Source: Polaromonas jejuensis NBRC 106434
GTDB taxonomy: Bacteria > Pseudomonadota > Gammaproteobacteria > Burkholderiales > Burkholderiaceae_C
Direction of reading: 5' to 3'
DNA: 64,000 bases
Assembly (NCBI RefSeq): GCF_001598235.1
Contig: NZ_BCYO01000017.1
Span: 1-64,000 of the forward strand
Part shown: positions 43,409-52,090 of the stretch, in pieces
Layout of the letters: the number at the start of each line of letters is the position of its first letter
How positions within the stretch are numbered: position 1 is the first letter of the stretch
Position numbers and translations under genes: made by a program
The notes under the pieces: generated by a model
Database searches by the model: none
What the model saw: only the letters and a program-made list of their open reading frames with translations
What the model was told of the DNA's origin: nothing

Positions 43409-44156
43409 GGCTTGCAGTCCTCATGCGTACAGGGCTGGCCGCAGAACGGTGGGTGGGTGCGGTACTTCGCCGGGCCGCTTCGACAGCGACCATGGCCTCT
43501 GCGTAGCCCACCAGGCTGCCGGCCCACCGGGCTATGGCTTCGGGCGTTCCGAACAGCTGCGGCCGTATCACCTCCACCACGTCGCGGCTGATGAACAGCT
43601 GGACGGCCAGCCCGGTGATGGAAAAGGCCAGCCGGTGCACATCGTCATCGGCCTCGGCAAGCGCCAGATGGCGGCACAGCACGGCCACCAGCGCGGCATG
43701 CGCGGGCTTCAGGCCGTTGTCGACCTCTTCCGCCCAGAGGCCGGTGGGCTCCAGCATTTCGCGAAAGTGCAGCCGGGTGCACAGCTGCACCAGCTCACCC
43801 TGGCGCATCGGTTCGAGGAAACCCGCGAAGAAGCCTTGCAGCGACTGGCGCAGCGTGAAATGGGGCTGGTTGTAGAGCGCGATATCGTCGCGCGCGCTGC
43901 CTATGGGCTCGGTAAACACCGCCCGGTACAGCCCGGCCTTGTCGCCGAAGTAATAGCTGATGGCGGCGACGTTGGCGCCGGCCGCCTGCGCGATCTCGCG
44001 GGTCGAGGTTTTGGCAAAGCCTTTTTCAGAGAACAGCCTGAGCGCCGCGTGCAGCAACTGCGCCCGCGCTTCCACGCCATCTGCGCGCTGCTTTCGGCTC
44101 GCGCCCTGGGGGCCCGCAAAGCGCAAGGGGGTTTTGGGGCGTCTGGAGGCATTCAT
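43395..44156 (-). CDS. TetR-family repressor (CerR/YbiH-like)
   Basis: A 253-aa regulator. The N-terminal HTH (AALRLFSEKGFAKTSTREIAQAAGANVAAISYYFGDKAGLYRAVF) is canonical TetR. The long C-terminal ligand domain resembles the DUF1956/CerR group (QGFFAGFLEPMRQGELVQLCTRLHFREML). It is the first gene of the efflux operon and overlaps the NodT gene by 14 nt. An imperfect palindrome upstream (44177-44197) is a likely operator. It presumably represses itself and the pump until an exported compound binds. Confidence 0.93.
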   Translation of the reverse strand: MNASRRPKTPLRFAGPQGASRKQRADGVEARAQLLHAALRLFSEKGFAKTSTREIAQAAGANVAAISYYFGDKAGLYRAVFTEPIGSARDDIALYNQPHFTLRQSLQGFFAGFLEPMRQGELVQLCTRLHFREMLEPTGLWAEEVDNGLKPAHAALVAVLCRHLALAEADDDVHRLAFSITGLAVQLFISRDVVEVIRPQLFGTPEAIARWAGSLVGYAEAMVAVEAARRSTAPTHRSAASPVRMRTASHEKV

Positions 44157-44176
44157 GTGCTGGATTAAAGCACATG

Positions 44177-44197
44177 AGTCAAACGATTGATTGAACT
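44177..44197. promoter_or_regulatory. Candidate TetR operator
   Basis: A 21-nt imperfect inverted repeat with outer arms AGTCAA and TTGAACT around a GATTGA centre. It lies 21 nt upstream of the TetR start, in the short gap to the glnE stop (44213). Confidence 0.5.
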
Positions 44198-44212
44198 AAG
44201 AGCCGCTCACAA

Positions 44213-46975
44213 TCAGCTGCCTGACGGGAAGGCGGCGGCCCACAGCTGCTGGATGGCGGTGCACTCGGCCAGGAGCGCCGGTGGCGTGACCTGGGTCGGC
44301 TCCTCGTTGAGGCGGGCATGGTGCTGCACGCGCCGCAGTTCGCGGTAGGCAGCGGCGGCCTGCCGGCCAATGCCCGCGGGCAGCAGGCCGGCGGTTTCCG
44401 CGCGCTGCAGCAGGGCGATGTTGCCCACGTTGTCGATCAGCTCCCGGTGCCGTGCCGATTGTGAAAGCACCAGGAACTGCACCGCAAACTCGGCATCCAC
44501 CATGCCGCCGGTGCTGTGCTTGATGTCAAATTTGCCGCCTTTGACGGGATGGGCGCCGCGCACCTTTTCGCGCATGGCCACAATTTCATGGCGCAGCGCC
44601 GCCGCCTCGCGCGGCGCGGTGACGACGGCCTCGCGCACCAGGTCAAAGCGCTGGCGCAGCGATTCATCGCCGAGCACGAAGCGGGCGCGCGTCATGGCCT
44701 GGTGCTCCCAGGTCCAGGCGGTGTTGCTGCCGCGTTGCTGCTGGTAGCGTGTGTAGGCCTCAAAGCTGGTCACCAGCAGGCCTGAATTGCCGTTGGGCCG
44801 CAAGGCGGTGTCGATCTCGAACAGGTCGCCCTCGCCGGTCTTGACGGTCAGCCAGTTGATCAGCTTGCGCACAAAGGCCGCATAGACTTCGGGGGCGCGC
44901 TCGTCCTCGTCTTCGTAGACAAACACGATGTCCAGGTCGCTGCCGTAGCCGAGCTCCATGCCGCCCAGCTTGCCGTAGGCAATGATGGCGAACTGGGGCG
45001 TGTCGCGGTGCCGGTTTTTCAGGCGCTGCCAGCACCAGTCGGTGGTGATGCGCAGCACGGCTTCGGCCAGCGCGCTCAAATCGTCGGCCACCTGCTCGAC
45101 GCTGAGCACCCCTTCCACATCCCGGGCCAGCGTGCGGAACACCTCGGCATGGTGGGCGCGGCGCAGCAGGTTCAGGCAGGTTTCCTCGTCGTCCTCGCCG
45201 GTGCGCCGGAGCGCGGCCAGCCGCTGCTGCAACTCCCTGGCGAAAGCCAGGGGGTCAAAGCGTTCATGCAGCAGTTCGTCGCTGGCCAGTTCGTCAATCA
45301 GGCCGGGGTGCTGGAGCAGGTAGCGCGCCGGCCACCTGGCCGCACCCAGCAGGCGCAGCAGGCGTTGGTGCACGGCCGGGCGCTCCTGCAGCAGGGCCAG
45401 GTAATTTTCCCGCCTGAGCAGGGGCTCAATCCAGTCGATCAGCCGAACGGCGGCTTCTTCCGTGACGCTGCCTTCCTGCAGCCACTGCGCCGTGCGCTGC
45501 AGCAGCCGCATCAGGCGGGTGCGCGAGTCCTCGCGCAGGGCCAGTACCCGAGGGTGCTGGCGCCACGGCGCCAGCCGGGCGCGAAACTGTTCCGGCCACT
45601 GCTCCGACAGCTGGTCGAGCAGCTCATCGAGCTGTTGAGGCGGCGCGCCGGCAACCTTGCCACAGCGCTTGCAGTCGGCGCTGCCGCCCAGCAGGCGGTC
45701 AAACTCGCCGGCGACCAGCTCGCGGTGCGCGTCCAGTTCGCTGAGAAGCGCGCCGCAGCTGCTGTAGCCCAGGGTTTGCGCAATCCAGCCCAGGTCATCG
45801 TCGCGGGTCGGCAGGACATGGGTTTGCTGGTCATCCAGGTACTGGATGCGGTGTTCCACCTTGCGCAAAAAGTCGTAGGCCCGCGCCATGGCGTCGGCGG
45901 TATCCTGGGGCATCAGCCCGGCATGGGCGAGGCGCTGCAGGGCGTCAACGGTCGGGCGGGTGCGCAGTTCGGGGAACCGGCCGCCGCGCACCACCTGCAG
46001 CAGTTGCACGGTGAATTCGATCTCGCGAATGCCGCCGCGCGACATCTTCACATCGTTGGCGCGCTCGGGATGGCCGGCGCAGCGCTTGGCCGCATGGTCG
46101 CGAATCTGGCGGTGCAGCACGCGCAGCGCATCAAACACGTTGTAGTCCAGGTAGCGCCTGAAGACGAAGGGCAGCACGGAGCCGCGCAAGGCCTGTGCCG
46201 AGCCGCTGCGTATGCAGGCCAGGGGCGCCACCACGCGGCTCTTCAGCCAGGCAAAGCGTTCCCATTCGCGCCCCTGGTCCTGGAAATACTCTTCCAGCGC
46301 GCTGAGCGAAATGGCGGCCGGCCCGGAGTTGCCGTTGGGCCGCAGGGCCAGGTCGACGCGGAACACGAAGCCATGCTCGGTGGCATCGCCGATCAGGTTG
46401 AAAACCGCCTTGACCTGGTGCGCAAAGTATTCGTGGTTGGAGATCTGGCCGCGGCCATCGCTGCGGCCCGCCGTCTCGCCGTCGTGGTCATAGACGTAAA
46501 TCAGGTCGATGTCGCTGGAGACATTGAGTTCCCGCGCCCCGAGCTTGCCCATGCCCACCACCCACATCTGGGCGCGCGCCCCGCCGGGTGCCTGCGGCGC
46601 ACCATAGATCGCGTCCAGCGCCTCGCCGGAATTTTGCATGGCCACATCTAGGGCCAGTTCGGCCAGCTCGGTCATGGCCCGGGTCACCACAACGAGCGGC
46701 GCCTGATGTTCGCAGGCGCCGTCGCAATCGAGCACCACCAGCCGCTCCATCACCAGCTGGCGCAGCACGCGCAGCGCCGAGCCGGTGTCCAGGCCGCTCG
46801 CCAGAAGCGCCTCCAGAGTGGTTTGCATGGTCGCACGCAGCGGCGCGCCGGCAGGCAGCAGCGGCATCTGTTCCGCGTAGCGACGGCGAATGCGCAGAAC
46901 AAACCGGGAATAGGCCGAGGCGGCCGACTGGGAGGAAGGCGGGGGGTTGGGACAGGCGGTGGAGGCGACGGTCAT
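44213..46975 (-). CDS. glnE: Bifunctional glutamine synthetase adenylyltransferase/deadenylylase
   Basis: A 920-aa enzyme with two nucleotidyltransferase domains. Each has the catalytic motif: GMGKLGARELNVSSDIDLIY in the N-terminal adenylyl-removing domain and AYGKLGGMELGYGSDLDIVF in the C-terminal adenylyl-transferring domain. A helical regulatory region lies between. With PII signals it switches glutamine synthetase on or off. The ATG at 46975 is preferred; a GTG at 46978 adds one residue. It is divergent from yhdP with a 67-nt gap. Confidence 0.97.
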   Translation of the reverse strand: MTVASTACPNPPPSSQSAASAYSRFVLRIRRRYAEQMPLLPAGAPLRATMQTTLEALLASGLDTGSALRVLRQLVMERLVVLDCDGACEHQAPLVVVTRAMTELAELALDVAMQNSGEALDAIYGAPQAPGGARAQMWVVGMGKLGARELNVSSDIDLIYVYDHDGETAGRSDGRGQISNHEYFAHQVKAVFNLIGDATEHGFVFRVDLALRPNGNSGPAAISLSALEEYFQDQGREWERFAWLKSRVVAPLACIRSGSAQALRGSVLPFVFRRYLDYNVFDALRVLHRQIRDHAAKRCAGHPERANDVKMSRGGIREIEFTVQLLQVVRGGRFPELRTRPTVDALQRLAHAGLMPQDTADAMARAYDFLRKVEHRIQYLDDQQTHVLPTRDDDLGWIAQTLGYSSCGALLSELDAHRELVAGEFDRLLGGSADCKRCGKVAGAPPQQLDELLDQLSEQWPEQFRARLAPWRQHPRVLALREDSRTRLMRLLQRTAQWLQEGSVTEEAAVRLIDWIEPLLRRENYLALLQERPAVHQRLLRLLGAARWPARYLLQHPGLIDELASDELLHERFDPLAFARELQQRLAALRRTGEDDEETCLNLLRRAHHAEVFRTLARDVEGVLSVEQVADDLSALAEAVLRITTDWCWQRLKNRHRDTPQFAIIAYGKLGGMELGYGSDLDIVFVYEDEDERAPEVYAAFVRKLINWLTVKTGEGDLFEIDTALRPNGNSGLLVTSFEAYTRYQQQRGSNTAWTWEHQAMTRARFVLGDESLRQRFDLVREAVVTAPREAAALRHEIVAMREKVRGAHPVKGGKFDIKHSTGGMVDAEFAVQFLVLSQSARHRELIDNVGNIALLQRAETAGLLPAGIGRQAAAAYRELRRVQHHARLNEEPTQVTPPALLAECTAIQQLWAAAFPSGS

Positions 46976-47042
46976 CACACTACTTCACAAATCATCGTGG
47001 TTTTGCGCCGGGCGGGCTGCGCCGTCGGCGGTCATAATTCTC

Positions 47043-50000
47043 ATGTCAATGGAGCCAACGATTCCCACTCTCTCAGCCCTGCCGTCCCGACGCCTGCGAT
47101 GGATCACCGGCGCCGTGCGCCTGGTGTTGTGGCTGGTCGTGACCGCCTGGCTGCTCTTCGGCCTGAGCTGGATCGTGCTGCATGGCTGGATTGTGCCGCG
47201 AATCGGAGAATTCCGTCCGCGCCTGGAAGCAGAGGCCAGCAAGGCCCTGGGGGTGCCGGTCCGCATTGGCCAGATCAGCGCCCATTCGCAGGGCATGATT
47301 CCGTCGTTTGAGTTGCGCGACGTCACCCTGCTGGATGCGCAAGGGCGCGAGGCCCTGCGCCTGCCGCGCCTGCTGGGCGCCCTGTCGCCCTCCTCGCTCT
47401 GGGGGCTGGGCTTTGAGCAGCTGTATATCGACCAGCCCGAATTCGATGTCCGGCGCGCCGCCGATGGCCAAATCTATGTGGGCGGGCTGGATGTGTCCAG
47501 GGAGCAGGCCGCCGGCCACAGCGCGGTGGCCGACTGGTTTTTCTCGCAGACCGAGTTTGTCCTGCGCGGCGGGACCGTGCACTGGACCGACGAGTTGCGC
47601 CAGGCACCGCCTTTGACGCTGACCCAGGTGGACGGCGTCATGCGCAATGCCCGGCGGCGCCACCTCATGCGCCTGGATGCCACGCCGCCGGCCGAATGGG
47701 GTGAGCGCTTCACCCTCAGGGGCATCTTCAGGCAGTCCTTGTTGTCGACCAAGGCCGGCGATCTGGCGACATGGACCGGCCAGCTCTACGCCGGGTCCGA
47801 CCGTGTCGACCTGTCCCGCGTCAAGCAATACAGCAACCTGGACTCGCTGGGCGTGGAGCTGATCGGAGGCCACGGGGCGCTGCGCGCCTGGGCGGATGTC
47901 AGCAAGGGGAAAATCACCGGAGGCGTGGCCGATGTGGCGCTGCAGCAGGTGGAGGCCAGGCTCGGCCAGAAGTTGCAGCCACTCGGGTTTGAGTCCGTCG
48001 CCGGGCGCTTCGGCGGCGGACGGCGCGCCGATGGTTTTGATTTCAACACCCAGGGCCTGCGGTTTCGAACCCGGGAGGGCCTGCAGTGGCCCGGTGGCAA
48101 CCTGGCGCTGGTCCAAACCAGCGATGCAGCGGGAGCGCCCCTGCACAGCGAGTTCAAGGGCGACATGCTGGACCTGGCCGCGCTGGCGCAGATTGCCCAT
48201 CGCCTGCCGCTGGACAGTGCGACCCATGAGCTCCTGACTTCTTTTGCCCCCAGGGGCCTGGTGGAGACCGTGGACCTCCGCTGGCAGGGGCCGCCGGAGG
48301 CGCCTGCCAGCTTTGCCGCCAAGGGCCGCGTGGCGGGTTTGAGCGTGGCTGGCGCCGCAAGCGCTGTCTCGCACGACAGCCCCGGCCGGCCGGGCATCAG
48401 CGGGGCGGCGATTGATTTTGACCTCACGAACGAAGGCGGCCACGCCAAAGTAAAAATCCTCAACGGCGGGCTTGATCTGCCGGGCATCTTCGAGGAGCCG
48501 CAGCTCCCGCTCGATCAGTTGTCGGTGGACGCCCAGTGGAAGTTTTCAGGCCGCAAAATGGAAGTGCAACTGCGCAATCTGCAGTTTGCCAATACCGATG
48601 CGCAGGGTGAGGCGCAGGTCAGCTGGCACACCGACGATTCGGCCCCCGCTCCGACGACCCCGGCTACCGCGGCCGGCGCTGGCCCCTTGTCCGACCACCG
48701 CTTCCCCGGCGTGCTGGATCTGCAGGGCAGCTTGAGCCGGGGCGATGGTAGCCGGGTGCACCGTTATTTGCCGCTGGTGCTGGCGCCAGAGGCGCGTCAC
48801 TATGTGCGCGATGCCGTGGTGCAGGGCCAGGTCAGCGACGTGAAATTCAAGGTCAAGGGCCCCGTCAGCCAGCTCCCCTTCGCCAATCCGGCGCAGGGCG
48901 ATTTCCGGGTTTCCGCCAAAGTGAAAAACGGACACTTTGCCTATGTGCCGAACACCCTGCAGCCGGCCGGCGCTGCGCCGTGGCCGGCCCTCACCGGGCT
49001 CGATGGCGAGCTGGTCTTCAACCGGGCGGCCCTCGAGGTCAACGGCGCCACCGGAAAGCTGGCGGGCTTGCCCGGCCTGCAGCTGCTCAAGGGCAGTGCC
49101 CGAATTCCCGACCTGATCCATAACGCCACGGTCGAGGTGGCGCTTGAGCTCAAGGGGGCGCTGGCCGACGCGCTGGGCTTCGTCAACACCTCGCCGGTGG
49201 GCGGCATGACGGACCAGGTGCTGGCCAAGGCCGTGGCCACCGGCGCGGGCGATTACCGTTTTCGCCTGAACCTGCCGATTCATTCGATCGACAAATCGCG
49301 GGTCGAGGGAAGCATCACCCTGCCCGGCAATGATGTGCAGTTCACCCCGGGGACCCCGCAGCTGGGCAAACTCAAGGGCGTGGTGACCGTGAGCGAGCGG
49401 GGGTTTTCGGTCGCAGGCGCCCAGGCGCAGCTCCTGGGCGGCGATATCCGTTTTGATGGCGGCACGCGCACTGCGACCCGTCCGGCGGCAGGCGGGCCGG
49501 AGGCCGGCACCAGCGTGGCCTTCAAGGCGCAGGGCACGCTCACCGCAGAGGGCTTGCGAAAGGCTGGCAACCTGGGGCTTGTCTCCCGCATGGCCCAACA
49601 CGCCAGCGGCAGCACCGCCTACACCGCCTCGCTGGGCTTTCGGCGCGGGGTTTCCGAGTTCATGGTGGCCAGCAGTTTGCAGGGTTTGGCGCTGAGCCTG
49701 CCGGCCCCCCTGGGCAAAACCGCGGAGGCTGCGCTGCCGCTCCGGTTCGAGAATGCCCTGCTGCGGGATTCCATGAGCATGGGGCAGAAACTGCAGGATC
49801 AGCTGTCGCTGAGCATTGGCCGCGTGGCTTCGATCAACTATGTGCGCGACCTGAGCGGCGCCGAACCCCGTGTGCTCCGGGGCGGCATTGCCGTGGGTCT
49901 GGAGGCCGGTGAAACGGTGCCGTCGCAGGAAGCGGGCGTGGCCGCCAACATCAACCTGGCCCGGGTCGACCTGGATGCCTGGGAGAAAATTCTTTCCACG

Positions 50001-51281
50001 CCATCTGGCGACAGTGCCGCGACCGGCGCCGCCTCCGGGCCGGCTTCCGTGGCCGCCAGCCACTCGGACGCCAATGCGGCCATGACCTATCTGCCCACGG
50101 TAATGGCCATACGCGCCAGGGAACTGCTGGTGGGGGGGCGCAGGCTGAACAATGTGGTGGTGGGCGGATCACGAGAAGGCTTGAACTGGCGCGCCAATAT
50201 CGAGGCGTCCGAGCTCAACGGCTATGCGGAGTTTCGCCAGCCCGGCGGCATTGGCGCGGGACGCGTGTATGCGCGGCTTTCGCGTTTGAGCCTGGCGCCC
50301 AGCGCGGCCAGCGATGTGGAAGCCATTCTGGATGAGCAGCCTGCCAGTATTCCGGCCCTGGACATCGTGGTGGAGGACATGGAGTTGCGCGGCAAGAAGC
50401 TGGGGCGGGTTGAAATTGATGCGGTCAACCGGGGCAGCTTTGGCGCAGCGCGCGAGGGCGTTCGCGAGTGGCGCCTGAACAAATTCAACGTGATCCTGCC
50501 CGAAGCCGTGTTCACGGCGACGGGTAACTGGGCGGCCGTGAACGTGCCGGCCACCTCCCCAGGGACCAGCGGATCGCGCGCCACGGCAAAGGCCGCCGCC
50601 GAGCGCCGCCGTACCGCGATGAACTTCAAGCTGGACATGGCCGACTCCGGTGAGCTGCTCAAACGCTTCGGCATGGGCGAGCTGATCCGCCGCGGCAAGG
50701 GCAAGCTCGAAGGCCAGGTGGCCTGGATGGGCTCCCCCCTGAGCCTGGACTATCCGAGCATGAGCGGGCAGTTCAACGTGAATGTCGAGTCGGGGCAGTT
50801 TGTGAAGGCCGACCCGGGCATCGCCAAGCTGCTGGGTGTGCTGAGCCTGCAGTCCCTGCCCCGGCGCCTGACGCTGGATTTCCGCGATGTCTTTTCCGAA
50901 GGCTTTGCCTTCGACTTCGTGCGCGGCGACGTCAACATCAACCAGGGGCTGGCGACCACCAACAACCTGCAGATGCGCGGCGTGAATGCCGCCGTGCTGA
51001 TGGCAGGCAGCGCCGACATTGCCCGTGAAACGCAAAATATCCGGGTGGTCGTCGTGCCTGAAATCAATGCCGGCACGGCTTCGCTGATTGCCACGGTCAT
51101 CAACCCGGCCATTGGCCTGGGCAGCTTTCTGGCGCAGATGTTTCTGCGCCGCCCGCTGATGCAGGCGGCCACCCAGGAGTTCCAGATCGATGGCACCTGG
51201 TCAGACCCCAAAATCACCAAGGTGAGCCGCAAAGCCCAGCCCGAAGGTCAGGCTGATGTCACTTCCACGGAGACCCGTTGA
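47043..51281 (+). CDS. yhdP: YhdP-family AsmA-like envelope protein
   Basis: A 1412-aa protein anchored by one N-terminal membrane helix (LVLWLVVTAWLLFGLSWIVL), with the rest in the periplasm. DUF3971 and AsmA-like beta-rich repeats fill the middle, and the C-terminus has VINPAIGLGSFLAQMFLRRPL followed by the typical EFQIDGTWSDPKI. YhdP with TamB and YdbH moves phospholipids to the outer membrane in E. coli. The ATG at 47043 is preferred; 47049 is an alternative. The nitrilase-family gene starts 3 nt after the stop. Confidence 0.92.
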   Translation: MSMEPTIPTLSALPSRRLRWITGAVRLVLWLVVTAWLLFGLSWIVLHGWIVPRIGEFRPRLEAEASKALGVPVRIGQISAHSQGMIPSFELRDVTLLDAQGREALRLPRLLGALSPSSLWGLGFEQLYIDQPEFDVRRAADGQIYVGGLDVSREQAAGHSAVADWFFSQTEFVLRGGTVHWTDELRQAPPLTLTQVDGVMRNARRRHLMRLDATPPAEWGERFTLRGIFRQSLLSTKAGDLATWTGQLYAGSDRVDLSRVKQYSNLDSLGVELIGGHGALRAWADVSKGKITGGVADVALQQVEARLGQKLQPLGFESVAGRFGGGRRADGFDFNTQGLRFRTREGLQWPGGNLALVQTSDAAGAPLHSEFKGDMLDLAALAQIAHRLPLDSATHELLTSFAPRGLVETVDLRWQGPPEAPASFAAKGRVAGLSVAGAASAVSHDSPGRPGISGAAIDFDLTNEGGHAKVKILNGGLDLPGIFEEPQLPLDQLSVDAQWKFSGRKMEVQLRNLQFANTDAQGEAQVSWHTDDSAPAPTTPATAAGAGPLSDHRFPGVLDLQGSLSRGDGSRVHRYLPLVLAPEARHYVRDAVVQGQVSDVKFKVKGPVSQLPFANPAQGDFRVSAKVKNGHFAYVPNTLQPAGAAPWPALTGLDGELVFNRAALEVNGATGKLAGLPGLQLLKGSARIPDLIHNATVEVALELKGALADALGFVNTSPVGGMTDQVLAKAVATGAGDYRFRLNLPIHSIDKSRVEGSITLPGNDVQFTPGTPQLGKLKGVVTVSERGFSVAGAQAQLLGGDIRFDGGTRTATRPAAGGPEAGTSVAFKAQGTLTAEGLRKAGNLGLVSRMAQHASGSTAYTASLGFRRGVSEFMVASSLQGLALSLPAPLGKTAEAALPLRFENALLRDSMSMGQKLQDQLSLSIGRVASINYVRDLSGAEPRVLRGGIAVGLEAGETVPSQEAGVAANINLARVDLDAWEKILSTPSGDSAATGAASGPASVAASHSDANAAMTYLPTVMAIRARELLVGGRRLNNVVVGGSREGLNWRANIEASELNGYAEFRQPGGIGAGRVYARLSRLSLAPSAASDVEAILDEQPASIPALDIVVEDMELRGKKLGRVEIDAVNRGSFGAAREGVREWRLNKFNVILPEAVFTATGNWAAVNVPATSPGTSGSRATAKAAAERRRTAMNFKLDMADSGELLKRFGMGELIRRGKGKLEGQVAWMGSPLSLDYPSMSGQFNVNVESGQFVKADPGIAKLLGVLSLQSLPRRLTLDFRDVFSEGFAFDFVRGDVNINQGLATTNNLQMRGVNAAVLMAGSADIARETQNIRVVVVPEINAGTASLIATVINPAIGLGSFLAQMFLRRPLMQAATQEFQIDGTWSDPKITKVSRKAQPEGQADVTSTETR

Positions 51282-51283
51282 TC

Positions 51284-52090
51284 ATGAAAGTTGCTGCCAT
51301 CCAGATGGTTTCAGGCACCGGCGTCCAGGCGAATCTGGAGGCCGCCGGCCAGTTGCTTGCCCAGGCCGCCGCCCAGGGGGCCGAGCTGGCGGTGCTGCCC
51401 GAGTATTTTTGCGTCATGGGTTTGAAGGACACCGACAAACTGAAAATCCGGGAAACCGCGGGGCGCGGCCTGATCCAGGATTTCCTGAGCCGTTCGGCGC
51501 GTGAACTGGGGCTGTGGATTGTCGGCGGCACCCTGCCGATGGCGACCCCCGACGCCGGCCGGGCACGCAACTGCTCACTGGCTTACGCGCCGTCGGGCGA
51601 CTGCGTGGCGCGCTACGACAAGGTCCATTTGTTCAGGTTTGCGCAAGGCCAGGAAGACTACGACGAAACCCGCGTGCTGGAGCCGGGCTCGCAGCCGGTC
51701 CGGTTTGAGCTGGCGTCGCGTGACGGCCATGTCTACACCATAGGCATGAGCGTCTGCTACGACCTGCGCTTCCCCGAGCTTTACCGTGCCCTGAAGGCCG
51801 ATCTGCTGCTGGTGCCCAGCGCCTTCACCTACACCACCGGCCAGGCGCACTGGGAGGTCTTGCTGCGCGCCCGGGCGATTGAAAATCTGGCGTATGTGCT
51901 GGCCGCCGCCCAAGGGGGCATCCACGAAAATGCGCGCCGCACCTGGGGCCACAGCATGCTGGTGGATCCCTGGGGCCAGGTTCTGGCGCAGCAGGCCGAA
52001 GGTGCGGGGCTGGTGATGGGCGAGGTGCTGGGTGCCCATCTTCAGGACGTGCGGCGCCGTCTTCCGGCCCTGGGGCATCGCGTGCTGTGA
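51284..52090 (+). CDS. Carbon-nitrogen hydrolase (nitrilase superfamily, Nit-type omega-amidase-like)
   Basis: A 268-aa cytoplasmic amidohydrolase. The Glu-Lys-Cys triad is visible: Glu40 in LPEYFCV, Lys113 in YDKVHLF and Cys158 in SVCYDLRFPELYR. Nit1/Nit2-type enzymes hydrolyse oxo-acid amides or deaminated glutathione, so metabolite repair is the likely role. The ATG at 51284 follows the yhdP stop by 2 nt. A downstream kinase gene overlaps by 4 nt (GTGA). The yhdP-nit-kinase-regulator genes therefore appear to form one transcript. Confidence 0.92.
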   Translation: MKVAAIQMVSGTGVQANLEAAGQLLAQAAAQGAELAVLPEYFCVMGLKDTDKLKIRETAGRGLIQDFLSRSARELGLWIVGGTLPMATPDAGRARNCSLAYAPSGDCVARYDKVHLFRFAQGQEDYDETRVLEPGSQPVRFELASRDGHVYTIGMSVCYDLRFPELYRALKADLLLVPSAFTYTTGQAHWEVLLRARAIENLAYVLAAAQGGIHENARRTWGHSMLVDPWGQVLAQQAEGAGLVMGEVLGAHLQDVRRRLPALGHRVL

